Source: CAMDPA01 sp964574325 (GTDB lineage: Bacteria; Pseudomonadota; Alphaproteobacteria; Rhizobiales; Hyphomicrobiaceae). From it: 64,000 nt of DNA. Positions 1-7,767 of this stretch are shown here, piece by piece. A program made the translations under genes and the position numbers. The stretch is from contig CAZNMY010000017.1 in assembly GCA_964574325.1 (NCBI GenBank), positions 1 through 64,000 on the forward strand. Reading direction: 5' to 3'. Position 1 is the stretch's first letter; each line of letters opens with the position of its first letter. The notes below the pieces were generated by a model. It did not search any database. It saw only the letters and a program-made list of their open reading frames with translations, and was not told the origin of the DNA.

Positions 1-28
1 ACGGTTCGGATCAAATCCGGTCGTGGCG

Positions 29-52
29 GCCTGAGCTAAAGGGATAGGCCTG
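29..52 (+). repeat. Sequence related to the terminal inverted repeat of the 1418-1568 MITE
   Basis: This 24-base stretch matches the right terminal repeat of the miniature element at 1418-1568 at about 20 of 24 positions, in the same orientation. No partner repeat is visible in the window, so it may be the edge of a related element whose other end lies to the left, or a decayed end. The function is unknown. Confidence 0.35.
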
Positions 53-201
53 GGCTTCAAGTGGGCAAAGAGCATCGTTGGCGGGGAGCTTTGGCTGACC
101 TCCGATAAGGGTAAGTTATCGGAAGTCAGAAAAACTCCGCAATAGGTGGTTAGTGAGACAATCTATTGACTTATTGGATTGGCGTTGCCAGATTAATTTG
201 C

Positions 202-1155
202 GTGAATTCAATATCTTATCAAGTTCCTGAGTTGCCTCTTTCTAAGGCAGAAATTCCCCTCCTGCTGCAGGCCGAGGACGGTCTCGCGCGCCTCGAAGAA
301 CGGCTCAGGACCTCTCCCCTCGCCTTCGGGTGGCTGGAACGGATTCTCTTCGCGGCCGCCTGCGCGAACCGTCACCTGGAGCGGGAGCTGGTTCATCAGG
401 AGGAGCTGGTTCTTCTCGATGCGGGCGCGCTTCCGCGTGTCGTGACCCCCGAGTTGTCGGGAGCCTACGAGGTTCTGAAGGTCTGGCGCGAGGCCGGCCA
501 TAGCGATCCCCATGAGCTTCTACGTGCCGAGCGCCCGGGAACAGCGGAAACCCGCACCGCCAGCGTAACGAACGCTCCTGATTACTTCTACGATCCGGAT
601 TGGGGCGAGGCAGAGAGGCTTGCAGCATGGCGACGGGTCTTGGCGGAGAGTGGCGGTTTGCCCCCTCTCCTCGCCTCCTTCCTGGTCTGGGATGCGTGGC
701 TGGAGCTCCAGCCTGATCAGCGGGGTGCATGGCGAGCCAGCTTGATTGCGGCGCTGTGCCTCCGCGACCGGCAAAAGACACTGCAGTTTCTGCTGCCGCT
801 CGATCTCGGTGCCCGGCATGCCCGCTATCGCCGGTTCGACCGGCAGACCGTCGGGCAAAGGCTGGTGGGGTATCTGGAATGGGTCAGCACGACCGTTGAT
901 CGCAGCAACAGGGAGCTGGATCGTCTGGGCGTGGTCGCCGACGGCCTGGCCCTGAAGCTCAAAGGCAAGCGGAAGAACTCGCACCTCCCTGCCCTCATCA
1001 CGCTTCTTTTGTCGAAGCCCGTCATATCAGTGCCGACCACGGCCAAGGTACTTGGCGTCTCGAATCAGGCCGTAGATGTCATGCTGAAGCAGCTGGGATC
1101 CTACCCCCGCGAATTGACGGGACGGACGAGGTATCGGGTGTGGAGCGTCGCCTGA
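202..1155 (+). CDS. DUF1612 / HTH protein (RHE_PE00001-type plasmid protein)
   Basis: About 317 residues if started at the GTG at 202. A TTG at 166 would add 12 residues, and neither start has a clear ribosome binding site. The N-terminal part has the pattern AEDGLARLEERL followed by ELVHQEELVLLDAG, which I recognise from the DUF1612 family found on alphaproteobacterial plasmids. The last 70 residues contain a helix-turn-helix-like stretch (TTAKVLGVSNQAVDVMLKQL). No biochemical role is established for the family; a DNA-binding regulator is inferred. It lies upstream of the partition region of the integrated replicon, consistent with a plasmid-derived gene. The function call is weaker than the family call. 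Confidence 0.7.
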   Translation: MNSISYQVPELPLSKAEIPLLLQAEDGLARLEERLRTSPLAFGWLERILFAAACANRHLERELVHQEELVLLDAGALPRVVTPELSGAYEVLKVWREAGHSDPHELLRAERPGTAETRTASVTNAPDYFYDPDWGEAERLAAWRRVLAESGGLPPLLASFLVWDAWLELQPDQRGAWRASLIAALCLRDRQKTLQFLLPLDLGARHARYRRFDRQTVGQRLVGYLEWVSTTVDRSNRELDRLGVVADGLALKLKGKRKNSHLPALITLLLSKPVISVPTTAKVLGVSNQAVDVMLKQLGSYPRELTGRTRYRVWSVA

Positions 1156-1236
1156 CGCGCCACGTGGTACAGCTCGCTATGGCGTTCGCGATCTCATGAT
1201 CGCAGTGCTTGTATCCGCTTCATCCAACAGTCACAT

Positions 1237-1396
1237 CGTTATTCTGTTATTCTGCAATGTCGTTATTCTGTTGTTCAGTTATGACGTCAATCTTCCGTTG
1301 TTGATGCGGTTGATTCGTTGGTTTTTCTTGCCATTCGGCATGGCGATGTTATTCTGTCATTCCGTTCTAACGCGTTTCTGTTTTTCCGTTATTCTG
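1237..1396 (+). repeat. Iterated (C)GTTATTCTG repeats, candidate partition site or operator
   Basis: Five direct copies of GTTATTCTG, three preceded by C, start near 1238, 1246, 1262, 1348 and 1388 in an AT-rich stretch unlike the surrounding high-GC DNA. A sixth copy, inverted, lies at 2672-2681, just before the gene at 2702. Arrays like this beside parA-type genes commonly serve as centromeres or operators for the small partner protein. That role is inferred from position only. Confidence 0.55.
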
Positions 1397-1417
1397 TCTT
1401 TTTTTCCTCTTCTTATG

Positions 1418-1568
1418 CATGCCTATCCCCTTGCCTCAGGCGCTGGCTCAAAATCGCATGGCCGACCAACGTCATAGGTGGTCGGGTGCAGATCATGGGG
1501 CCGACGTGCCACTTGGTTGATATCGCAGCCATTTCCGCGCTCACGCCTGAGGCAAGGGGATAGGCATG
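1418..1568. mobile_element. 151-bp MITE with 25-bp perfect terminal inverted repeats and 9-bp target duplication
   Basis: The first 25 bases (1418-1442) are the exact reverse complement of the last 25 (1544-1568). The element is flanked on both sides by the direct repeat CTTCTTATG (1409-1417 and 1569-1577), a 9-bp target-site duplication. The 101-bp interior has no plausible gene, so it would need a transposase in trans. The repeats and duplication are seen directly; the parent transposase family is not identified. It has inserted between the iterated repeats and the parA-like start codon, and could therefore affect expression of the partition genes. Confidence 0.85.
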
Positions 1569-1592
1569 CTTCTTATGTATTCGTGAATAACT

Positions 1593-2321
1593 ATGACATC
1601 GCCCTCCTCCGCCAGCATCATTGCCTTCGTCTCGCAGACCGGCAATGTCATGAAGACGACCCTTGCCGCCGCGACCGGAATTGCCCTCGTGGAAGCTGGC
1701 ATCGAGACGCTGGCGATCGACCTCGACAAGGAGCATCGCGACCTCGGTGCCTCGCTTCAGACCTGGGCGGATGATCGCGCATCACTCCACGAGAAGCGTT
1801 CGCAATTGCCGGTGAATGCCGCCAACACGGCCGAGGAGGCGCTGGCGCAAGCCCGAAGCGCGGCGGCGCAGATCGTCATTATCGATTGTCCGTCGCGCGC
1901 AACCGACGCGACCGCTCATATCGCGCGTGCCGCCGACTTTGTGGTGCTACCTTTGGTGCCTGGCAAGAAGGATGCAGCCCTGACCATGCTGACCGTCGGG
2001 CGCATCATCGCTGCAGGTGTGAGTGCTGAGCGCATGGCTGTGATCCTCACGCGCATCAGCACGGAGCCGGAGGCGCGTGATCACCAGCAATGGATCGAAG
2101 CGACGCCAGTCCTCGGGCACAAGATCCGCGTCATCGAGGCCGTGGTGCCTGAACGGACCGCCTATCGCAATGCGATCGGCAAGGGATTGGTCATAACCGA
2201 GGCGCAGCCCGTGTCTGTGCGTCGCGATGCGCGCAGCGCCGTCAACGGGATCATTGAAGCCTATATGGAGGTGACCGATCCGGCGTCAGCTTCCAGCAAA
2301 CGCATGAAGGGAGCGGCGTGA
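1593..2321 (+). CDS. ParA-like partition ATPase with a degenerate P-loop
   Basis: A 242-residue protein with the ParA/MinD layout: an N-terminal beta strand and nucleotide loop, then DLDKEHRDLGASLQTW, then a hydrophobic strand ending IIDCPSRATDAT (Walker B-like), then a region resembling ParA C-termini. The nucleotide loop is odd. Residues 15-23 read QTGNVMKTT where ParA proteins normally have KGGVGKTT, so the signature lysine and the glycine before the catalytic lysine are missing. It overlaps its small downstream partner by one base and follows the repeat array, as in plasmid partition cassettes. It should position the replicon with the 2321 product, but the altered loop leaves ATP hydrolysis in question. 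No good ribosome binding site is seen. Confidence 0.75.
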   Translation: MTSPSSASIIAFVSQTGNVMKTTLAAATGIALVEAGIETLAIDLDKEHRDLGASLQTWADDRASLHEKRSQLPVNAANTAEEALAQARSAAAQIVIIDCPSRATDATAHIARAADFVVLPLVPGKKDAALTMLTVGRIIAAGVSAERMAVILTRISTEPEARDHQQWIEATPVLGHKIRVIEAVVPERTAYRNAIGKGLVITEAQPVSVRRDARSAVNGIIEAYMEVTDPASASSKRMKGAA

Positions 2322-2644
2322 TGTCGGGTAAAGCCAACACAGTGTCACCAGGTAACGCGGCCGAGCGCCTCAAGCTGAAGCGCGCGATGCCATCCTTCTC
2401 GCTCTCAGACCCGCTACCGCCCGAAGGTGGGCAGGCCGTCGCCGTGACAGCGGCAGCCGTGAAGCCGGCGGCGAAAGCAGCTCCAAAGCGTTCCTATCGC
2501 ATTTGCACGTATTTGACGGAGGAGGCGGGGGCACAGCTTCAGCGCCTCGTTGCCCTCGTGAAGGCAACCAAGGGCCGGCGGCATGGAGCACCAGAGGTGA
2601 TCGAGCGCGCGCTACTCGCCCTCGAACGCGAGCTTGCCCAATGA
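2321..2644 (+). CDS. Small ParB/ParG-like partner of ParA
   Basis: About 107 residues. The ATG at 2321 overlaps the last base of the parA-like stop, and a GTG just before it is an alternative start. The N-terminal half is low complexity, rich in Ala, Pro and Lys. The C-terminal part from KRSYRICTYLTEEAGAQL to the end reads as a strand followed by two helices, the shape of a ribbon-helix-helix DNA-binding domain. Small RHH proteins of this size directly after a ParA are typical centromere-binding partners (established for ParG/Omega-type systems). The assignment here rests on context and predicted fold, not on a recognised family signature. Confidence 0.55.
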   Translation: MSGKANTVSPGNAAERLKLKRAMPSFSLSDPLPPEGGQAVAVTAAAVKPAAKAAPKRSYRICTYLTEEAGAQLQRLVALVKATKGRRHGAPEVIERALLALERELAQ

Positions 2645-2701
2645 CGATGACCCGACAGACTTCTGTCATAACAGAATAACGTCACAACAGAAGGAGACCG
2701 G

Positions 2702-3196
2702 ATGGGGCGGGGAGCTTTGTTTGGCATGCGGGACGGCACACTGGTCGCCTACAAGAATCCGGAAGACCTGCGGGCGCCGTATCATCTGGTCATGACGCTG
2801 CCGGATGGCCGGGATTACGAAGGCCGTCTGCGTCAGCATCCCATGACGAACGGCGAGGGCTTCTGGTACGAAGGATTCGTGACGGCGCTCGATCCAATCG
2901 TGTATGCGCGGGATGAAACATTGAAGCGCTATCCGGTTGCGCCAGACCGCGCGCCGGAGAAATGGGATCTTCTGCCGTGCCAGATGAAGCTCAACCCTTA
3001 CCCGGCAGGTTATGCGAATTACCTCAGGAGTGATCTGATCGGCGAAGTGTGGGTTAGCGGCGATGGCCCGCGGGGACCGAGCGTCCTCTATACCGCTAGG
3101 CTCAACTACCGGCACGATGTGCGCATCGCTTTCGACGGCATCATCGAGCGGTACGGGAGCCGGATGAGTACACAGGACATGTTCGCCGAAACATGA
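2702..3196 (+). CDS. Hypothetical protein of the partition region
   Basis: A 164-residue protein with a good ribosome binding site (AAGGAGA, four bases before the ATG). I do not recognise it. It is soluble, with no membrane segment or signal peptide, and rich in aromatic residues. A copy of the inverted repeat CAGAATAACG lies at 2672-2681 immediately upstream, the same motif that is iterated upstream of parA. It is therefore probably controlled with the partition operon. Its position after the par genes suggests a replicon maintenance or accessory role, but nothing in the sequence proves this. Confidence 0.6.
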   Translation: MGRGALFGMRDGTLVAYKNPEDLRAPYHLVMTLPDGRDYEGRLRQHPMTNGEGFWYEGFVTALDPIVYARDETLKRYPVAPDRAPEKWDLLPCQMKLNPYPAGYANYLRSDLIGEVWVSGDGPRGPSVLYTARLNYRHDVRIAFDGIIERYGSRMSTQDMFAET

Positions 3197-3229
3197 AGCG
3201 GCTGGTTCCAGAATGCCGCGTCAAGACTA

Positions 3230-4105
3230 TCACGACCGGCGGTTTTTGCCGCGCGCTGCAATGATATAGTTGATCCAGCTGCTCTCAAGCTCTGATTTGG
3301 TGAGCGGGACGACGACCTCGTTGTTGTGCGCGTATCGCCGATGGTCGAACTGTCGAAGCAGAGCCTGCTCCATGCGAAATGCAAGCTGCGCAGTTGGCCA
3401 CAGCTCGTGCAGGACCGTGCGATATCGGAGACCGCCGAGCGCGGGGAGGGCGGACTGGTTGAATTGACGCTCGCGGATCTTCCAGTCAAAGGCCCAGCCG
3501 ATCTTGCAGGCAGGCTGCTGACCACCTTCAACCAGCATCGCATAGGTGTAAGCCGGCGCGCGGCGCATATGCATGATGCCGATGCGCGTGGCTGTGGGCG
3601 GTGGTGCGGCCTTGCGACGGGCGACGTCTTCGCCTTCGATACGCGCAGCCACCTTGATGGGGCGGAGGAGGGGCACCTGCTCTCGCGGCAATGCAAGGAT
3701 GCGTGCTGCCTCCGCCTCCTCCAGTGGCACAATCCCAAGCACGGCATCCATATGAAAAGGGCGCGCCGTGACGTCGGTCAGCTTCGTGCGTGGCGCACTG
3801 AACCGCCAGGCATTGCGGAGCTCGAGGCCGAAGGGCCAGCGATACTGGCCGTTCTCATCGAAGTCCTTGGGTTCGCTGACGAGGGCGTAGTCGAGCGAGC
3901 TGACGACGATGGTCGTGGGTTCCATCAACCCGAGGATCATCCCTCGTTCGTCGGGTAACGTTTCGTCGCCGGTCGTGCCGACGATGACGATGAAATCTCC
4001 GGGCTTCAGCACCTTGCGGGCATTCTCGCGCCAGCCGTTGAGGCTGAACTGCAAAGGCCCGCAGGGCGAATCGAAACCCCATGTCTTCGTGAGATACATC
4101 ATCAT
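3230..4105 (-). CDS. PUA/EVE-like domain fused to a GIY-YIG (T5orf172-like) nuclease domain
   Basis: A 291-residue protein in two parts. Residues 1-145 contain LKPGDFIVIVGTTGDETLP, ERGMILGLMEPT and QYRWPFGLELRNAWRF, which resemble PUA/EVE-fold modules that read modified bases; this is my inference. Residues about 190-265 contain YTYAMLVEGG, a following KIGWAFDWKIRERQFN and a later FRMEQALLRQF. That is the spacing of GIY-YIG domains of the T5orf172/MUG113 type: a strand with Tyr, then KIG with an Arg, then the metal-binding Glu. It is convergent with the gene at 2702. A modification-dependent nuclease would fit, but a repair or phage-related role is also possible. Confidence 0.55.
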   Translation of the reverse strand: MMMYLTKTWGFDSPCGPLQFSLNGWRENARKVLKPGDFIVIVGTTGDETLPDERGMILGLMEPTTIVVSSLDYALVSEPKDFDENGQYRWPFGLELRNAWRFSAPRTKLTDVTARPFHMDAVLGIVPLEEAEAARILALPREQVPLLRPIKVAARIEGEDVARRKAAPPPTATRIGIMHMRRAPAYTYAMLVEGGQQPACKIGWAFDWKIRERQFNQSALPALGGLRYRTVLHELWPTAQLAFRMEQALLRQFDHRRYAHNNEVVVPLTKSELESSWINYIIAARGKNRRS

Positions 4106-4133
4106 GCGTTGCCGCCCCTCCCGGCCCTCGCCC

Positions 4134-5516
4134 TCACACCGGCGCCTTCCAGCGTTGTAGCACGCGGCTCAGCTGGCTCGGCAGATCGCCCTGCGAGAAG
4201 GAGGATGGTGCCGGTGTCTGCGCTGTTAGACCGAAGTAGCTTGGTAAGATATGAAGCTCGCCGCGTTCGTGCCGTTCGACCATGCGGCGGAAGGCGCCGC
4301 CCGGACTGCGATAGTGGTCACGGCCATGTGCCAGCATCAGGCAGACGATCATGGTTGGCATGCGCCGGCCGATCGCTTCCTCGGCATCTTCGAAGAGCCG
4401 ACGTGAGATGTCGTAGCGGGCGAGGAGCGGGAGACAGGCAGCACGGACAGCTGGCCAGGTCGGTTCGATGGGCTCGGCCGCGCGAGATAGTTCGGGCGCA
4501 CCGGCGATGAGCCGGTTCAAATCGACATGATCGAGCGGATCGCCGCGATCGGATGCGGCTGGTCTACTCCGTCCCTTTGCAAATTCTGGATAGCCGGGAT
4601 CGTCTGGCCGTGACTTACAGACCTGCCGAGCCTTGTTACAAATATCATTGTGAAGGGAATCTGTAGTGTTCTTTAGGGTCGCGTCAGTGCCATCCGTGGG
4701 CCTCATATCATGTCCATCGGATGCGTTATCCCCACACTTGTCCTCAGAGGTCGGCGCCTGGTTCGTCGCCGCCTTACGCAGGACCTCATGGGCTTCGGCA
4801 AGCCGAGCGGTCAGCTCCTGCGTGAGCGCCGCCAATCTCTCAGGGTGCCGGACCTTGGTGAGCGTTGACGTGAGCTGCGCCACCTTGAGGGACGCATCCT
4901 GCCAATAGGTCGTCCAGAGGCCAGCGTCCTGGGCGGCATCGATGAGCGCCAGGAGCTGGCGACGTGCGGCGCTCGCGCGTGCGCGCTCGGCGCGGATCTG
5001 CGCATTCTCGGCGCTGCGACGGGCAGCGAGCGCGCGGAATTCCGGCAAACGAAGCGCAAGCAGCGAAAGATCGAAGCCGTAGGCCTTCGTGATGTGGCCT
5101 TGAGAATCACGCATGCCGTAGCGTTTGCCGGTCGGGCTGTCGCGCATGACGATCAATCCGAGCCTCGAGAGCCGTGCGATCATCCGCTGGATGGCAGAGA
5201 TGCTCTTGCCCTGGCGCGAAGCAAGTGTGTCGTTCGATGGCCAGGCAAAGGGACGACGCTCCCAATCCTTGGGTTGCGTGGCGGCATAGAGGTCGGTCAG
5301 AAGCGCGAGCTCGGCATCGGTCAGCTTGAGCCCCGTACGGGCCTGGCGCAGCCCGTCCATGATCTCATGCGGGTGCCGCACCGAATCGGGGAGGCCTTTG
5401 TAAGTGTCGGCGAGTAGACGCCAGTGGGCCGTTTCCGGCGTTTCCCGGCGAAAGCCCTCCGCGCGCCGACGGGCCGTCGGGGATGCATAGTCCCCTGTTT
5501 CATTGATATTCAGCAT
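4134..5516 (-). CDS. repC: Plasmid replication initiator RepC
   Basis: About 460 residues from the ATG at 5516, chosen because AGGAGA lies just before it; an upstream start at 5552 lacks such a site. The N-terminal half has the RepC hallmarks: LTDAELALLTDLY, then a winged-helix block FAWPSNDTLASRQG with RMIARLSRLGLIVMRDSP and GKRYGMRD, followed by AYGFDLSLL. The C-terminal third is a second helical domain. RepC proteins initiate replication of alphaproteobacterial plasmids by binding an origin usually located inside their own gene. Here repC stands alone on the minus strand, not in the usual repA-repB-repC order. This suggests the island is an integrated replicon or derives from one. Confidence 0.85.
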   Translation of the reverse strand: MLNINETGDYASPTARRRAEGFRRETPETAHWRLLADTYKGLPDSVRHPHEIMDGLRQARTGLKLTDAELALLTDLYAATQPKDWERRPFAWPSNDTLASRQGKSISAIQRMIARLSRLGLIVMRDSPTGKRYGMRDSQGHITKAYGFDLSLLALRLPEFRALAARRSAENAQIRAERARASAARRQLLALIDAAQDAGLWTTYWQDASLKVAQLTSTLTKVRHPERLAALTQELTARLAEAHEVLRKAATNQAPTSEDKCGDNASDGHDMRPTDGTDATLKNTTDSLHNDICNKARQVCKSRPDDPGYPEFAKGRSRPAASDRGDPLDHVDLNRLIAGAPELSRAAEPIEPTWPAVRAACLPLLARYDISRRLFEDAEEAIGRRMPTMIVCLMLAHGRDHYRSPGGAFRRMVERHERGELHILPSYFGLTAQTPAPSSFSQGDLPSQLSRVLQRWKAPV

Positions 5517-5599
5517 CTCTTCTCCTTTGAAAACAAAGGAGCTCGCATCCAAGGAAGACCTAGAAATCAGGCAACAGAATAGCGTTAGCGAAAATGCAT

Positions 5600-5706
5600 T
5601 TTCCGCTTGCGTGTCGATTCATTTTTTGAGAAGCTCTGTGTGCGACGACAGAATTCCCGGGCATTGCTCGGATCATTAGGCCCGCCCTTGTGGCGGGCTT
5701 TTTGTT
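5600..5706 (+). ncRNA. Candidate countertranscript (antisense RNA) of the repC leader
   Basis: The interval directly upstream of repC (which starts at 5516 on the minus strand) carries a strong plus-strand terminator at 5680-5706 and no coding region. RepABC plasmids encode a short antisense RNA on the strand opposite repC in the same place, and it limits RepC synthesis. The start is a guess: an element resembling a -35 box lies near 5605 but no clear -10 was found. This is inference from position and the terminator. Confidence 0.35.
5680..5706 (+). terminator. Rho-independent terminator upstream of repC
   Basis: GCCCGCC (5680-5686) and GGCGGGC (5692-5698) form a 7-bp stem around a 5-base loop, followed on the plus strand by TTTTTGTTTT. 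No plus-strand gene precedes it within 2 kb. It may therefore end a short antisense RNA opposing the repC leader, as in repABC plasmids. Confidence 0.7.
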
Positions 5707-5856
5707 TTCTTGTTGGATCTCCTTGAACAAAGGAATGATCGCCGCGACCATCGCGGCGATAATCAGTAATGTTCACCTATTTCGAAAACGATGGCAAGAT
5801 TCCCCTGCAGAGTCGGAAAGCGACGCCGCAATCGATAATGGCGCGAAATGATTCTG

Positions 5857-6195
5857 CTAACGCGCGCGCCGGCGTGCCTCGACCGTGGCCAATCCCATCC
5901 GGCCCAGAGCTTTCCATATGGCGTTATGGCTGACGCGCATTTTCGCGGCCAGCTCGTGCAGCGTCGCTTCTGGATTGGCGAGTGCCGCAAGGCGCAGGGC
6001 GGCGTAGTCGAGGGAGTAGCGCCTGTCGCCATCGGGCTTCGCGAGCCGCGGATTCTGTATCCAGTAATGAAGGGTCGAAGGCGCCACGCGGGCCTTGGCG
6101 GCTGCTTCGGAAAGGGACTTCCCCGCCGCTATGAGGGCGAGAGCCTTGGCGCGTCGTGCGGCGCGGGCTTGGTCGGGGAGTCTCGGTGACGTCAT
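5857..6195 (-). CDS. Small helix-turn-helix protein
   Basis: A 112-residue protein that appears to hold two helix-turn-helix units: residues about 20-50 (LIAAGKSLSEAAAKARVAPS) and 75-105 (LHELAAKMRVSHNAIWKALG). Tandem HTH arrangements like this occur in the N-terminal part of IS630-type transposases and in small plasmid regulators; no catalytic domain follows. It lies between repC and the excisionase/integrase genes and is read in the same direction as repC. A regulator of replication or excision is possible but not shown. The start lacks a clear ribosome binding site. Confidence 0.55.
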   Translation of the reverse strand: MTSPRLPDQARAARRAKALALIAAGKSLSEAAAKARVAPSTLHYWIQNPRLAKPDGDRRYSLDYAALRLAALANPEATLHELAAKMRVSHNAIWKALGRMGLATVEARRRAR

Positions 6196-6371
6196 GCGAC
6201 AGATTTAGCAAGTCGATCCTGATCCGGCGACGATTATGAGGCGACTCGGATGGGCGGCAGCGCATCCGGACCGCGGGAGGCACGGCAGTGGCATGGCGCC
6301 CTTTAAGCGTGCGGCAAGGACGTCTTGGAGCTGTCTGGCGTCAGCGCTAGGCAGGCTAGGAGACGAGCCTG

Positions 6372-6659
6372 ATGCCGGAGGCTGAGATGGGCCTGTCCTT
6401 CCCACCTGATTTTGTGTCAGCGGAGACGCTGGCGCTTAGGCTTGACTGCAGTCGCTCGACGATCGACGTATATGTCAAGGCAGGCCACCTTCCGCCGCCG
6501 TTGATGATTGGCAGTCTTGCGCGATGGGACTTCAGCGAGGTCCGTGCCTTCATCAAAGCACGAAACGAGCAGCGGGAAGGTGTTGGCATGAATGGCAGGT
6601 CGGCGGCGGCCGACGCATATTCAACGGGCATCAAGCTTGGCACGGCCACGAAATCCTAG
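6372..6659 (+). CDS. Excisionase / AlpA-type helix-turn-helix protein
   Basis: A 95-residue protein whose central part (SAETLALRLDCSRSTIDVYV, then AGHLPPPLMIGSLARWDFSE) matches the MerR-like winged HTH of AlpA and phage excisionases: helix, turn with a Cys/Ser-Arg-Ser-Thr, then a wing with RWD. Such proteins bend DNA at the attachment site and steer the integrase toward excision. It overlaps the start of the integrase gene by 68 bases, so the two are probably co-translated. The direct neighbour and overlap support an Xis role. Confidence 0.75.
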   Translation: MPEAEMGLSFPPDFVSAETLALRLDCSRSTIDVYVKAGHLPPPLMIGSLARWDFSEVRAFIKARNEQREGVGMNGRSAAADAYSTGIKLGTATKS

Positions 6660-7728
6660 ATCGCATCTGCCGCCCTACGTGCATGCTGTGAAGGCGCGTG
6701 GCCGCGACTATTATTATTTCCATCACCGTCGGGGCACGCGTGCTGCTGCCGCGCGGGTGCCGCTGCCTGGTCAACCCTTCGACGGTGATGGCATGCCGGA
6801 TGCCGCCTGGTGGGCGCGCTACCGTGAATTGGCGGCGGGGGATGGCCCTGATGATGCGATCAAGCCAGGCTCCTTCGCCGCCTTGGTCAAGGCCTACCGC
6901 GATAGTCCTGAATGGAAGGCGCTGTCGGAGAAGTCGCGCGAGGGGCGCGAACGCGACCTCGTTCGCATCGAACGCATGTGGGGCCGGCTGGCGGTGGCTG
7001 GCCTTGAATCGCGCCATGTCCTTGAGCTCCGTGATGCATTCGCATCGACACCTGGCGCGGCGAACAATCTCTTGCGCAGCGTCTCGGCGCTGATCTCGTG
7101 GTCGATGCCGCGCGGCTGGCGCGAGCACAATCCCTGCTCGCAGGTGAAGAAGCTGAAGATTGGTGCCGGCTATGCGCCGTGGTCGTGGGACCATATCGCG
7201 CTATTCCGGACCCATGCACGGCGGGAGATGTGGCAGGCGGCCGGGCTGGCACTCTATTCCGGCCAGCGGCTGGGCGATGTGCTGAAGATGCGTTGGGACG
7301 AGATCGACGGGCAATTGATCGGCGTCACCATCATCCAGAACAAGACCGCCAAGAAGCTATGGGTCGCGACGCACCGTGATCTCAAAGAGCTTCTCGCGAC
7401 CATTCCCCGTCGCGCCCCCGAAATCCTCACGAGCACAAAGGGTGCCGCCTGGACGACGGACGGTTTCAAAGCGTCCTGGGCCGAGCAGATGAAGCGCAAG
7501 GAGCTTGCGAGCCTCAAGGAAGCGGGTTGCGTCTTTCATGGCTTGCGCAAATCCGCAGTCGTATTCCTGCTCGAAGCCGGATGCACGGATGCCGAGGTTG
7601 CAGCAATCACCGGCCAGTCGCGCGACATGGTCGAGCACTATGCACGACAGGTGAATCAGAAGCGGCTTGCTGCAGCGGCGATCCTCAAGTGGGAGGCGGC
7701 ACGCCACGAACGCGGTGACAGCATTTGA
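6592..7728 (+). CDS. int: Tyrosine site-specific integrase
   Basis: A 378-residue phage/ICE-type tyrosine recombinase. A core-binding domain occupies roughly residues 90-180. The catalytic domain shows Arg226 (YSGQRLGDVLKMRW), a beta-hairpin lysine near 254 (NKTAKKLWV), His316-x-x-Arg319 (FHGLRKSAV) and the nucleophile Tyr350 (EHYAR). At the usual second His position it has Gln (ITGQSRDM), as in many island integrases. The likely target is tRNA-Pro(GGG), whose 3' end is duplicated at 11852-11897. All catalytic residues are present, so it is probably active. The start at 6592 is not supported by a strong ribosome binding site and could lie somewhat downstream. Confidence 0.9.
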   Translation: MAGRRRPTHIQRASSLARPRNPRSHLPPYVHAVKARGRDYYYFHHRRGTRAAAARVPLPGQPFDGDGMPDAAWWARYRELAAGDGPDDAIKPGSFAALVKAYRDSPEWKALSEKSREGRERDLVRIERMWGRLAVAGLESRHVLELRDAFASTPGAANNLLRSVSALISWSMPRGWREHNPCSQVKKLKIGAGYAPWSWDHIALFRTHARREMWQAAGLALYSGQRLGDVLKMRWDEIDGQLIGVTIIQNKTAKKLWVATHRDLKELLATIPRRAPEILTSTKGAAWTTDGFKASWAEQMKRKELASLKEAGCVFHGLRKSAVVFLLEAGCTDAEVAAITGQSRDMVEHYARQVNQKRLAAAAILKWEAARHERGDSI

Positions 7729-7767
7729 AGCGGGCGACCGCACGGCGCAAGCGGCAGTCGTCACCAC

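Noticed and set aside
1237..1396. CRISPR array
   Set aside because: Repeats are only 9-10 bases with irregular spacing and no cas genes nearby.
1196..1477. 93-residue hydrophobic protein in the repeat array
   Set aside because: The hydrophobicity comes from the iterated TTATTCTG bases; there is no ribosome binding site and it runs into the MITE.
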